The position numbers and the translations under genes were made by a program. From Brachypodium distachyon (lineage: Eukaryota; Streptophyta; Magnoliopsida; Poales; Poaceae), in assembly GCF_000005505.3 (NCBI RefSeq), contig NC_016132.3:22930501-22994500 (forward strand): DNA of 64,000 nucleotides, written 5' to 3'. Positions within the stretch are counted from its first letter, which is position 1, and every line of letters begins with the position of its first letter. Shown here piece by piece: positions 1-10,664 of the stretch. The notes under the pieces were generated by a model that saw nothing but the letters and a program-made list of their open reading frames with translations, made no database searches and was not told where the DNA came from.

Positions 1-319
1 GCCGGGCAACCACGTGGCGTCGATAGTCTACCTGCACTGGGCACCGGCCCTGTTGTAAGCGCCTGCGCCAGGAGACACCCTCCTCGGCAAGTGAGCTTCC
101 CGGGGGCGTCCTGACGGGGATTTTCACGCTGTCATCCGGGGTAACCCCCACAGCCCGGCTAGTCCTGCTCCAGGGCAACCCCCTTCCCAGGCTCCTGTTG
201 GGCTGGTGGCTTCCCGGGCAGCCCGCACTGTGCTGCCCAGGGTGCCATCCTTGCGGGGAGCAAGCGAGGCGACCCACGCGTTGAGCAACAGTGGTACCCC
301 GGGTGCCACTGCTGCGACA
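1..319 (-). mobile_element. LTR end of a Tat-lineage gypsy element (partial)
   Basis: Seen: this stretch aligns by eye with the minus-oriented solo LTR ending at 34441 and, in reverse complement, with the starts of the two LTRs of the complete element (39735 and 51376). It ends in GCGACA, the complement of the TGTCGC start shared by all copies. Only the first third of the LTR is in the window; the rest lies to the left. Whether it is a solo LTR or belongs to a full element cannot be decided here. It abuts CACTA-like subterminal sequence at 320. Confidence 0.8.
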
Positions 320-1150
320 GAAAATCAACATTTTCATGTCGGTTTTAACTATTTACGTGTCGGTTCACCGTCACAACAAGCACATATTTGTGGCGGTGAT
401 GATGCACCCGTCACAAAAATAACACCGTCACAAATATTGTTTTTATCACTTTTGTGGAGCAACTAGAGCAACTACCATATATCTTGCTCTAAAGAATTTA
501 AAAAAAATTGAACATGCATAGGACTATATTTTGTAGATTCTACTTGAGTATGGTAATTTTTACTTGTTGGCTATTATTTAGAATTAATATGTATTTTAGC
601 CAAATTTATTGAGAAAAACCCAAATGTGCTCCGAAAAATATGAAAATCAACTAGGGGTCCATTTAGGAACTAACAAGGTTGCCATAATGTTTTGAATCCA
701 TTTGAAAGAACAATGACTATACATTGCATTGTAATGGTGGCATCTCATAAGATGTGATATGATCTTTTGGAATGAGAGCGTGAAGTTACTAATGCAAATG
801 AAACTTATCAACTCATAACTAATTAATAACAAATCCAACCAATGTGGTTCTGTTTGATATAGTCTTCATTTCAATTTATTAACATGTTGTAACAATAATA
901 TCACATGGTGTTCCTTAGAAAAAATGATTTTTCAATTTCTAAATGCAAAAAAGGTGTATTTTGTGAAGCAAGCACAAGTTTTACGTGGTTCAAAAGCGCA
1001 CATATTAAATTTTCACACATATTAGAACATATTTAATTGCTAGTGTCCAAAGGTTTCGAATTTTAAAGCTTTTTTATACCTTTTCTCATTTACATGAATT
1101 TCTAGCGGTTTCCAAAAGTAATTAAAATTTGTTCTAAAAAACAAAAAATT

Positions 1151-1579
1151 GTGGCCCATCCGGGCGGCCCAACAAGCCCTAGGGTTTGAGGGGTGGTATA
1201 AATATAATACCCCCCCTCCTTTCCTCCTCTCTTTCTCCTCACCCCCCCCCCCCACCTCTTCCCCCAGCCGCCTCCCTCCTCCCCCCCCCCCCCGGACGAG
1301 CCGTCCCCGGCCCGGATCCGGGCTTCCCCGACCCCGCAGCCGTCGGATCCAGGCGCCCCCGGCCACCGCCCCTTCCCACATCCCCGCGCAACGGCTACCC
1401 ACGTGCCCGCGCGACGGCTGCCACCGTCCCCTGCCCACCTCCCCGGCGACCATCTCCACCCCGACCCCTTCGCTGCCGACCGCTGCCGCCGTCACGGCGC
1501 CACCCCGCCTCCCAGCTTCCTCACCGGCCTAGATCCGCCCGCCCTGGGGCCCGCAGCCGCGGGATTCGACTGCCATCCG
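1151..1579 (+). promoter_or_regulatory. Promoter and untranslated first exon of the captured F-box gene
   Basis: Seen: two GGCCCA (site II type) motifs at about 1153 and 1166, a telo-box-like CCCTAGGGTTT near 1178, and a TATA box (TATAAATATA) at 1197-1206, followed by a pyrimidine-rich leader. A GTGAGT donor sits at about 1580 and a matching acceptor (TCTGATAG) ends at 2104, five bases before the F-box start codon. This is the usual arrangement of a grass housekeeping promoter with a leader intron. Open frames through the C-rich leader are composition artefacts. The stretch 456-1140 upstream is AT-rich and shows nothing. Confidence 0.55.
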
Positions 1580-2108
1580 AGTGAGTTTCCTCTCCTTCTC
1601 TCCCTCCCTCCATCTGGATGTTGTGCTGTTCTATAAATTTGAATGTTGTACTATTCTATCAGTTTGACATTTTCACTGAAATAGAGTGTTGTGCTTGTGC
1701 AATTGTGACTTTGTGAGTGATGTGCAATTGACAGAAATTAAGTGTTGTAGTTGAATGGGTGTTCAGTAGTAGCTCTTATTGCTACAGAATTTCCTTGTTA
1801 AGTGCTATGAATTCAAGTGGTACTCCACTTAATTGTTCATGTATGTAATCTGAAAAGCTATATTGTTAAGTCCAGAAGGGCTTGGAGCCCAGAGTATTGT
1901 TGTTTTCTTGCATTGAATAATCTTCTGTACATACCGTTGATCTGAAAGGTCCCATTTTTGTATCAAATAGACTATACAAGTCTAGTTTCTTTGCTCTTTG
2001 GGGAATTTGTTTCTCTGACTCATGCTATTGTATTTAGCAGTCAATGGAGCAATATGTTGTTATATTATTGATGATGGACTTATCCTTTGTTCTTTCTCTG
2101 ATAGCCTT

Positions 2109-2279
2109 ATGGCAGACAGAAGTGATGGACCAAGTGGTAGTCTCCCTGAACATCTCCTTGTAGAAATATTCACTCGGTTACCAATCTGTGAGTGGGTTCA
2201 AATATCATGTGTCAGCATGCATTGGGCAAGTTTATTTCAAGGAGAATACTTGTGGCACGATATGATTTTTAGCACATAA
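2109..2279 (+). pseudogene. F-box protein, N-terminal fragment inside the CACTA element
   Basis: Seen: a 56-residue reading frame beginning MADRSDGPSGSLPEHLLVEI, then IFTRLPICEWVQISCVS, which fits the F-box core (LPEHLLVEIFTRLP followed by a conserved W and C). It stops at 2277-2279 just where F-box proteins of this kind continue. Known: an F-box binds SKP1 in SCF ubiquitin ligases and needs a C-terminal substrate domain, which is absent here. Start chosen because the ATG follows a leader-intron acceptor by four bases. A possible further exon remnant lies near 2335-2408; 2410-2860 shows nothing recognisable. Inference: a gene fragment picked up by a CACTA element, possibly still transcribed but without a substrate domain. 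Confidence 0.6.
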
Positions 2280-3265
2280 GTGTCACGATGATTATCTAAT
2301 TTTTCCCTTAATTCTTGAACTATACATATGGATGCAAATGCTTTTTACTGAGCTTGGAAAGGAACCACCAGCACACTTATTCCGTCGTCGGCAACAAGTG
2401 CAAGTGTAGTTTTAGGTAGGTATATTCGTCAACTATGCATATATAACATAATTGAAATGTTGATGGTGCCAAGAAACTGATGGCGGTACCTTTTGTAATT
2501 AGGATGTCCTATTTAATTAATCTAGATCCAAAGTGGGATGGTGCTGGAACCAATGCTGATCAATGTGGAGATCAATGACACTGCTATTGACTTGGAGCCT
2601 TGACCAACATTCTGATGTTCACAGTGAAGCCGATGCTGATCCTAGTAGCGGTGATGTATTTGTTTTGATGCATGAACCTAGTAGCATATGGTGATGTATT
2701 GACACAAAATGATGTGTAGTATGACTTTTGTGGGTTCTTATTTGGATGGATGCAATGTGCCGTCAATGTCATGCATTTAATTGATGTGCATATATCTTGC
2801 TATTAAAAAACTGATATGGAACTATTTATTAAATTTCTGCAGATCCCAATTGTGGTTTTTTTTCTGCATGTGTTCATTTTTCTGTCGGTTATTGGGCCGT
2901 CAGAAGAATGTTTTCCTGGCGGCATTATTATTTCTTTGTCGGCTACTGGACTGTCAGAAAACAGATATTTCTGTCGGTTGAACCGATAGAAATTGTTTTC
3001 CTGTCGTTTAATTCTGACGTGTTAGCCGTCAAACTAAAAGTTGACGAAACCGGACGCCAAAATGTTTTTGTGTCGGCCACCGTCAGAAATATCCGCCAGA
3101 AATATTATTTGTCACGGGTCACCGACACGCAAATGGTTTTTCTCCGACGCGCCAGTGCTGACGGTATTTGCGTGACGGTTGACCGACACGAATTATATTT
3201 CTGTCGATTTTTTGGTTAATTCCGATGGTTTTGAACTGACACCAAACTCTGTAATCGTGATAGTG

Positions 3266-4612
3266 TTTATTGTTTTGCGACCTTCCCCAGCAGGCTCAAC
3301 TGTGTAACCCTGCGGATTTCAGCACAACAGCAACCCACTGGGCAGCATTTTTTATTGAGAACATACCAGTATACCACCCACTGGGCAGCTGAGCTTGATC
3401 TTTCGAGCCCGAGTTCTGAAGGGGCAACCGGCCCCCTTCTTGTCTTCTTGATGGGCTGTCTCACGAACTGGTGGGCTAATCAAGCATTTTCTCTTTCTTC
3501 CTCGTTTTCGTTTCGAATTTATTTTTGAGGAAAATGTTTTTTTCGAAAATAAACTAGTACTGTACTAGCAATACTGAAATCTGGTTTCTTCTAAGTTGAG
3601 TACTCAAACTGAATTTTCAGGCGTGACTTCTTTTTTCAAAAGGATGCACTATGTTCTTGTGACGACAGGCCTAAACCTGGACAACGACTAGCACGGAACA
3701 ATGCCCTCAACATGCAACATGGATGTATGAGTCTTGTGTTCTAGGACAGACGGTATCTATTACCGTCGGAGCAACCGATCCGGCTGGTCCATGTTGGGCC
3801 ATCAGCAGCTTGTTTGGCCCAGTATACCGTATTCAACAGTGTCGTATACTGGGCCAGATCCCCTCACTTGTTGTGCCAAACCTGTACTTGAGTTGTGCCA
3901 TCTGACAGTTGTCTTGGGCCATTTCAAAAGAATTCGAGATGGTACATGTTTCTGGTGAACCGTGGACAGGTACTGAAAAGTTGATGGGGCCTACCCTACC
4001 CGATCCATACACCCACCCGCTGCCTCTTCTCGATCCAATCGCCGCTACATGGGCCATGTCTATTGGAACAGTGCTCGTCTTGTGCCAAACAACACCCGGA
4101 AATTGACCGACGGCATCTTTTGTCCAGGTCTCCAGGATATACACAATAAATTGGTCCAAGTTTAACTTGGGCCAAAATAAATTGACTCCCGTGTGACTTG
4201 GGCCAAACAAGATCCGGAAATGGACCACCAGAGGCTTCGTCCAGGTCGTGCACAGTACGAAGTTGGGCCAAACCAATCCAGCTATTCATTTAATGTTGCC
4301 ATCCAGTGGGCCAACATGGACGGGATACTGAGGCATACTAAAAGGCCGGTGTTTGTGTACGTATAGCAGCTTCGAACCTGGGCTGGACGATTGGCAAACA
4401 CATGGCCTCGATACCATGACTCGAGGAACACGAGACCTGAAACGATTATTCGCTCAACATGGGCGTATCCAGCGTACATCGGTTTTTTTCACTCCCTCCC
4501 TTTGTACCAAGCTTGGGCACAGAGAAGCTGCCCCCACTCTCAGTTGTCTGGCTAGTTCATGAATACATTGTTGTCTTCTCTGAATTTTTATCCTGGATCT
4601 GTCCATGGCCCT
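3266..4612. repeat. Non-genic stretch with TGGGCC-rich imperfect repeats
   Basis: Nothing gene-like is visible. TGGGCC or its complement occurs nine times between 3795 and 4312 (at about 3795, 3816, 3850, 3915, 4050, 4168, 4199, 4264 and 4307). Two blocks, about 4085-4145 and 4203-4262, are diverged direct copies about 118 bp apart, each holding CCGGAAATTGACC- or CCGGAAATGGACC-like sequence followed by GTCCAGGTC. 3266-3780 holds nothing I can name. Confidence 0.4.
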
Positions 4613-4617
4613 CAAGT

Positions 4618-5400
4618 TGTCGTGGTGATGTCACGGCAGATGTCATAGTATGGTTTAACTTGGGGCTGATGAACGATGGAGAATCCGGAGGAGGGAGAAC
4701 GTGAAGAGAAACACGCACAAGTTGCACAAGCACACACGGATTTACCCAGGTTCGGAACCCTCTTGCCGAGGTAAGACTCCTACTCCTGTTTTGTTGTATT
4801 AGCCGAGATAGAAAAGCTGGCGCTCCTTGAGCAGAAGAAGAAGAAGAAGAAGGAGGAGGAGGAGGAGATACCCTAGATGTCTAAGTGCACTCTCTCTTTC
4901 TACAGAAGGGTAAGGTTCTATTTATAGGCCGCCCATGTCACACTGACATGTGGGCCGAGTCTAACGTCATCTTCTTTGAACCCCGCCGGGCACGCGGCTT
5001 GGTTCCCTTCGGGTGGCACCGTAGGGGACAAGACAACTTTACTTTTCCCTGGCACCCTGCAGAAAGTACCGCTATCATCTACCAGCTTCCGTCAGAGATT
5101 CTCTTTCGGTGCTTCCTCTCTGCAGTCGCCTGGCATCGATACATAGGCGCTGACCGCTTTTTCTGAGATGATGATGGCGCTGCTTTACTTTGCATCGTGT
5201 GGTCAGAATAAGACCGTTGAGAGCTCGTCCTTATCTTGCAAACTCATAAGACAAAATAGCCATGCCGGCATACGCCTGGGATGCCGGATGAGTGTTAGTT
5301 TGACTTTACGATGCCGGCATATATAACTATGCCGGCCTTGTCTCCGTCATCTCGGCTAGAGTTGTGTCGCTATGACCCTACCCGGGGTCATCCCCCGACA
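4618..5400 (-). mobile_element. Solo LTR, gypsy-type, with perfect target duplication
   Basis: Seen: on the minus strand the unit begins TGTCGGGGGATGACCCCGG and ends CACCACGACA, i.e. TG...CA, 783 bp. It is flanked by CAAGT at 4613-4617 and CAAGT at 5401-5405, an exact 5-bp duplication. A purine microsatellite (AAG then GAG units) lies at about 4837-4867 inside it. A terminal-repeat partner and internal coding sequence are absent, so it is a solo LTR left by recombination between the two LTRs of an inserted element. Confidence 0.85.
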
Positions 5401-5405
5401 CAAGT

Positions 5406-6087
5406 TATGTACAAGTGTTTTTTAGGGGTATGTGTGGTGTTAATCGAGAAAACTTTGTCGGAACTTTTCTAACAGGAATTAATTTTTTTGTGAAACTTTG
5501 CTGTAAGTTCAATCTTGCTGATCACCACTGTCTAAAACAGCTTCAATCTTGCTCATGTGCATACGCTTTGCACATGACGTTTGGGTCCTGGTTACGGGGT
5601 GCTAACAAATAGCTTCTAATTTTTATTCTCCCCATAATGTTGCTCATATGTTTGGGGGTGTTAACAAAAGATTGAGCGCGCTTCTTTTGTTCGGGGCAGC
5701 AGTTTTATGTTGGGCAATTTGGCTATACATAAATGATAATGTTTTTAATAGAAAGAATTTAACTTCTCCAATGCAGGTTTTGCATTCTTGCACGCACTGG
5801 CTCCGTACTTGGTCTATACTCCTCAAGCCGGCGGACCGTCAACTGGTTTTGATGGCGTGCGACAAGCTGGAGCAAGTTGTCAGGGACATTTTTACCCACC
5901 ATGGGTGGCGGTCTAGTCTCCGCCTTGAGGCTGCTTGAGTCGTTATATTTCTTTCATTGTAATAAGTTTGTTCGGTACTTTTTGGTTGTGTGCGTTTTGG
6001 CGCAGAGGCCGGGAGTGTGATACTATGTGATTGTATCATTCGATATAACATTGAGATCAATAAAAGCTTCCATTTTCGAAAAAAAAT
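5406..6087 (+). mobile_element. LINE (non-LTR retrotransposon) 3' fragment with poly(A)
   Basis: Seen: an open frame at 5648-5938 encodes a 96-residue piece with LLLFGAAVLCWAIWLYINDN, which resembles the C-terminal zinc-binding region (zf-RVT) at the end of plant LINE reverse transcriptases. It stops at 5936-5938. A 3' untranslated region follows and ends in a poly(A)-like run at 6078-6087 after AATAAAAGC. Upstream sequence to 5406 is degenerate. The solo LTR at 4618-5400 may lie inside the same LINE. The reverse transcriptase core is missing, so it is a 5'-truncated dead copy. Confidence 0.6.
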
Positions 6088-7597
6088 ACGGTTCGCACAA
6101 CTATGGACCAAACCTAACGTTGCTGTACCTCAAAGCCTCACAGCAGAGGTTTGTACAAAGTTACGGTTTTAAAATTTTGTCCGCGGCCGGCTCTACAGTT
6201 CTTCTCCACCGGCTGACAGAAAATCACCTTAATCAACCTTTGTAGCAACATATTCACAAGAAGAAAAAGAAACTTCAAATATTGGGCAAATAAAAAACAT
6301 TTTGTTTCCACTCCATCTCGAGCTATCCAAAACCGGCTAGCTGGGATGCGCCCTGGCATGGCATTGGTCAGCGGCATGGATCCCACCTCATCCTCTACCA
6401 AAGTACCAAGTCCCGCATCAGCCCACTGCTACTCTGCCAAGTGCCAACCATGCTGCGGAACATGGGCGACTATCAGCCCACTGCTATTCAGCTTTTAAAG
6501 CGTAAACCCTACTCTCTAGCCTTTTTGTTAGCCAGAAAACTAAAAAGAAAAGAAAATATGGGCTCAAAATTATTTTCCTTTCGTTTTCACCGAATTTAGA
6601 TGACAATGACTCGTATAAAGATTGGGTGGTGCCCAAAAAAACGGTCATTCATTTCTATTTTGTGAACAATATTTAAAGTGCAACATGACAAATATTGAGC
6701 AGTGTAAAATGTCTCTACCGCGAGTGACACATCGATTTTTTCGTATAAAGTGTATTGTGACTGTGTATCGATGCTGTTGGCTTACATCACTCCTAGAAAC
6801 GTAAGTGTCGTATTTGTGTGAATTTTTTGTTCGCTTTCTGAAAAAAAAAGATAAAAGAAAAGATTCCTTCATTAATTTTAGAATGGTCAACAAACTCAAC
6901 GGCCGGAAGAAGAGGCAACTCTCTTGCAAGGACGGCCTCCTCGCCTTCGTGTTCGGTAGGGTTTTGTGCGGCTGCCACGACAAGGACTTCATTAATGATA
7001 GTCTGTGGCAAGTGATGCATGTGTGATGACACTGTGCACAGTCACGGTGGCGGTCTTCTTATAGGTAACGTGCATGGAGTGTGTATGGATAGCCGGTCAT
7101 GTTAGTTGTTCATTTCCTGGATGCGTTCATAGACATGTTGTAATGGTTTTTCACCAAGTTTTCTGCTGTTAATTGGGCAATTTTCTGATGGATTGAGAGT
7201 TTTGGACACCGTTAAAAAAATAGCCGAGTAGTCTACCTTACGTATCACGCTCTCATTGTTTTTAGCTAGTCAACTTTCTGATCTAGTAGATGAACATCTA
7301 TAGTTGGGTTGGGATGAAAAAGTAAGAATAAATTTTTAATTATGCCATTGCTTGTGGTTTTAATTGTATGGCTCAATTCTGCTCTAATTGGTTATAATCT
7401 ATACTTATTAGTATGTTGGGATAGTAAACACATTATGACGAAATAAAACAAAGAAAATTATAATTTTAATTAGTAACTTCACTTCTTTTACAATCTTTGA
7501 GCCCGAATCGGGGTAAATATAAGTGTTAGGCCGTCTGTTCCGAAGCTTATCCCCACATCCAACGAAATCACGTACAACATCTCGCATGCCAAATACG
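6088..7597. other. Intergenic DNA, no supported feature
   Basis: AT-rich in places (7200-7500), with short spurious frames only. The open frames around 6645-7032 on both strands overlap each other and have no recognisable domain, start context or splice pattern. I see nothing to annotate. Confidence 0.4.
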
Positions 7598-8505
7598 GCT
7601 TCGTTTGGATGTAGACATTAGGAATCTAGGCATTGAATTGACTCCAATGCCAATATGATAGTATTGAGATTGAATGCCAATATTTTTGTTTGGATGTTTA
7701 GGTATTCGGAACCCGGACTAGATATTGAGGTTGAATGCCAAATCCTTTTTGGATGATCAAAATGATGAATTAAATTGTACGGTTACTACATTGTTCTATA
7801 CATATGCCAAACGTATATTTGTGTAACATTTTAATAATTACATAAAAGACAACAATGTGTTGGAAAATCTACACAACAGCCACAATATGAATTTACACTT
7901 GCACCAAATTTTACACAGGACACACACAACCTTTGCAAACATGAAAAATACAGTACATCGAGTCTGATTAGCTAGCATCCATTAACGGCTCATTCAACAA
8001 GAGAAGTGCTAAGCTTTACATGGGGTAGGAGAGAGAGAGAGAGAGGAGTCAAGGTACGTAAAGGTCAGCCTTAGATGAGTGGCCGGGAGATGGCCGCCGC
8101 CAGAAGGGAAGGAGGAGGCGGGAGAGCCTTACCTCCGTCACTGCTGCCGGGTCGCGTAAGCTCTCACGTGGCTCGGGACTCACGAAGCAAGTCCTCGTAG
8201 GGGAGAAGGAAGGGCGCTGTGTCGTTAAAGAAGGGAAAGGGAAAAAGGAATGCGTCCGCGAGGTGTCGAGCCCGGGTTTCGGGTCGATGGAACGAGATTC
8301 CTGAATATCTCACAATGTCGAGCATTTTACCGCTGAATTGGGTCCAACCTCGTTTTGCCTGGCGGGTTGGGTGTGCAATATTGAGGCCGAATGCCAAATA
8401 TCAATGCCTAAACCAGCCAAACACCTTGAATTTTGGTATTGGGACCTTTCCAATGGCAATGTCTAATGCCAAGGCTCAGTGTCTACATCCAGACAAAGTG
8501 TTGAT
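7598..8505. mobile_element. TIR-ended DNA transposon, probably PIF/Harbinger (Tourist-like)
   Basis: Seen: about 7601-7625 reads TCGTTTGGATGTAGACATT, and the reverse complement of about 8480-8500 reads TTTGTCTGGATGTAGACACT. The inverted match continues into GGCATT-type sequence. Diverged copies of TTGAATGCCAAT occur near both ends. No transposase is visible. The middle (8030-8330) is GC-richer with a GA microsatellite. Terminal sequence of the GTTTGGATG kind is usual for PIF/Harbinger MITE-like elements; I could not settle the target duplication, so the class is tentative. Confidence 0.5.
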
Positions 8506-9239
8506 TAAATTCGGGCAATCCGAGGGAGAGGCTAGCCATCAGCGGTTACTATGGTACTATGCGTGAAGACGGAGCAACTAATTATCAAAGTCTATTGTTA
8601 TCAAAGTTTTATTGCTGTATTTTAGCTTGGACCATGTCAAATATTTTGCATAGAAGTCCACATGATCCTCTACACATTTTTGGCCATCATGCGCGTGCAT
8701 GGGGCCGAGAGAAATTCGCTCGAGAGTCAAAGGATGAGAAAACAGACCATTCAAGCCTTAATTAGGAATACTGATCGAACAAGATTTTCACGGGCTTCAG
8801 ATGTCATTAATGAAGAGAAATTTGTGTGCAATAGTTGGCCAATTTCCAACTCAAAACTTTTGGCTCACTGCTTGGGATCCTTCTAGCTTGGTTACTGTGA
8901 CTTTGGACAGCAGTCGAAAACAGCCTTGTACACCGAACAAGAGGGGATATACCTCTAAAAACAAAATAAACTTAATTGCGGGTATCATTGTGTGAGTGTG
9001 GTCCATGGGTCGGTCCTGTGGTTTCTCACATCACATATTGCTTTGCAGATTAAGCAAAAGCGTTATGAAGAGATGCATTTGCCATCAGAAATGGACTGGT
9101 CGATTTAGGTCTTACCCCAGACCAATGGAGCATGCTATGGACGCAAAAGAAAATAGCAAAGCGCCAAAAGATATTGACATGGCGGCCCCCTCAAGACCCA
9201 AAGAAAACATTTGCTCGGCCAACCCAAAAAAATCGGACA
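8506..9239. other. Intergenic DNA, no supported feature
   Basis: Several short frames (for example 8559-8765 and 8996-9256) show no domain, no splice signals of note and no repeat partner in the window. Nothing to annotate. Confidence 0.35.
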
Positions 9240-9530
9240 TATACTGTAACGCCTAATATTTACCTCAGACTGAACCTCAAATGCTTCTGGCTGCACGATT
9301 GCTGGGACCTGGAGGAGCCGCCGGCTCTACGGCTGGCACGCACATGAGAGGTCCCTAAAGGCTGCTGCTGTGCTTGTTGCCATTAGGCTCCGACGATTGC
9401 CTTCTTCGTCATCTGTAAGTTTGTTGTTTTTTTTGGCTTCATGTAATGCAATATGACACTACACTATCTTTGTAAACCCCTTTGTTGGTGCTTAATATAT
9501 ATATCTAGTTTATGCTTTCCAAAAAAAATA
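9240..9530 (+). mobile_element. Possible LINE 3' end
   Basis: Seen: a stretch with TTTGTAAACCCCTTTGTTGG followed by GCTTAATATATATATC and a short A-run near 9522-9529. That layout (TTGTAAAC, TTAATATATA, oligo-A) is common at the 3' ends of plant LINEs. No reverse transcriptase homology is visible upstream, so the call rests on the tail only. Confidence 0.3.
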
Positions 9531-10447
9531 CTGATGCGCTGCCTTTTAATTCTTCTCCAACTAATTAATCAAATCGATGGGGTACCCGATTTTTGTGCTG
9601 CGCAATGAGCCAAGGAGACACAACAGGAGTGCAGTGTTCGCTTGTTTTGTGCAACAAACAGGGGAACTCACGCACCAACTAAAAAGATGGAAACAGATTA
9701 CAGATTGGTTCGTCCCAACGTTCACACAGCTTTAAAATTGTGCCAGCTATCTTCGATATATAGCGGAAGTCCGAAGCATTTGATCTGTTGATTGTCTCTA
9801 CTCTTTTTCGGAACTTTTTCTTCTTCGTTTGTCAAGGAGTAGTACTACAAGTAGATACTACGAGCAGTACCTTGTGCTTTTGTATGCCAGTGTCCCATAC
9901 GATACAAACAATAAGGCAGGAGTAGAAGACATGAAAGCATTAATCAGGAACAAATAATACGCGGAAAGATGGCGATGCTAGGCACTCAAGGTTGAAAACA
10001 AAGTTAGACACTCCAAGATTTGTCCCTTTGCAGAGAGCCTAGACAAGAAGAAGGCGCCGAAAAGTCACCAACAAAAACGCAACCTACTGAGCTAAACAAA
10101 GCAACTACATTAACTGACTATAATTCGGCCGTGCTATGCACGCTAAGACGCCGAACCAACGTGTTCTCTGCAACGGAAAGAGACAGGGCAGGCCATATTG
10201 GTCAGTACTAATTCAGTAGTGACACAGCGTCGTTGTCAGTACGCAACGGCCACCCCGATCGTCGCGATCAAGTGACCAGCTGCACCGAGAAACAAAGCAA
10301 TGAAAACCGTCCATTACGTTAGTAGTCACACCTAATGCGTGCAGCAGCATGGGTCGGCAGGGTCGAAAAGTTGGATGACGCATCAATCAAATGAAACCGA
10401 GCGCGTAAATACGGTTCTGCTTGCCATCAGTGTGACAGTTCCATGTA
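9531..10447. other. Intergenic DNA, no supported feature
   Basis: No convincing gene, repeat or structure. Small frames at 10020-10211 and 10339-10524 lack domains and have ordinary intergenic composition. Confidence 0.35.
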
Positions 10448-10664
10448 GTCCCTCCGTCTCCGTCCAACAATATCGATTGACCAAACCGACCACAAATTAC
10501 TTTATGAGTATACGACTAATATGATTAAAATCATAACCATAAACAAATATTCTTAAATAAAATATAATGGACATGAATTTATGTCTATAATTATATATTA
10601 ATCTGTGGTCAAATCATTTGTCAAAAAAAGTTAATACATTCCCTATTGTTGGACGGAGATAGTA
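10448..10664. mobile_element. Stowaway-type MITE
   Basis: Seen: the left end reads CCCTCCGTCTCCGTCCAACA and the right end, in reverse complement, reads TATCTCCGTCCAACAATAG. The interior is AT-rich with no coding capacity, about 217 bp long. TA lies on both sides, the target duplication expected for Tc1/mariner-related Stowaway MITEs. Confidence 0.75.

Larger units (their letters stand above)
320..3265. mobile_element. CACTA (CMC/EnSpm) DNA transposon, non-autonomous, left end interrupted
   Basis: Seen: the right edge finishes in TAGTG at 3261-3265, so on the other strand it starts CACTATCACGATTACAG, the CACTA signature, and TTT follows as a possible 3-bp target duplication. From about 2865 to 3230 there is a dense array of short motifs of the type CTGTCGGTT and CCGTCAGAAA in both orientations. 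A smaller array of the same kind (GTCGGTT, CCGTCACAA) lies at 328-455. Such subterminal arrays are typical of grass CACTA elements. No transposase is recognisable. The interior carries an F-box gene fragment. The true left terminus is not visible, probably displaced by the LTR at 1-319. Confidence 0.7.

Noticed and set aside
1040..1636. Overlapping frames of 77-151 codons on both strands
   Set aside because: They lie in a C/G-homopolymer-rich leader, give Pro/Arg- or Gly-rich peptides without domain, and overlap the promoter and untranslated exon of the F-box fragment.
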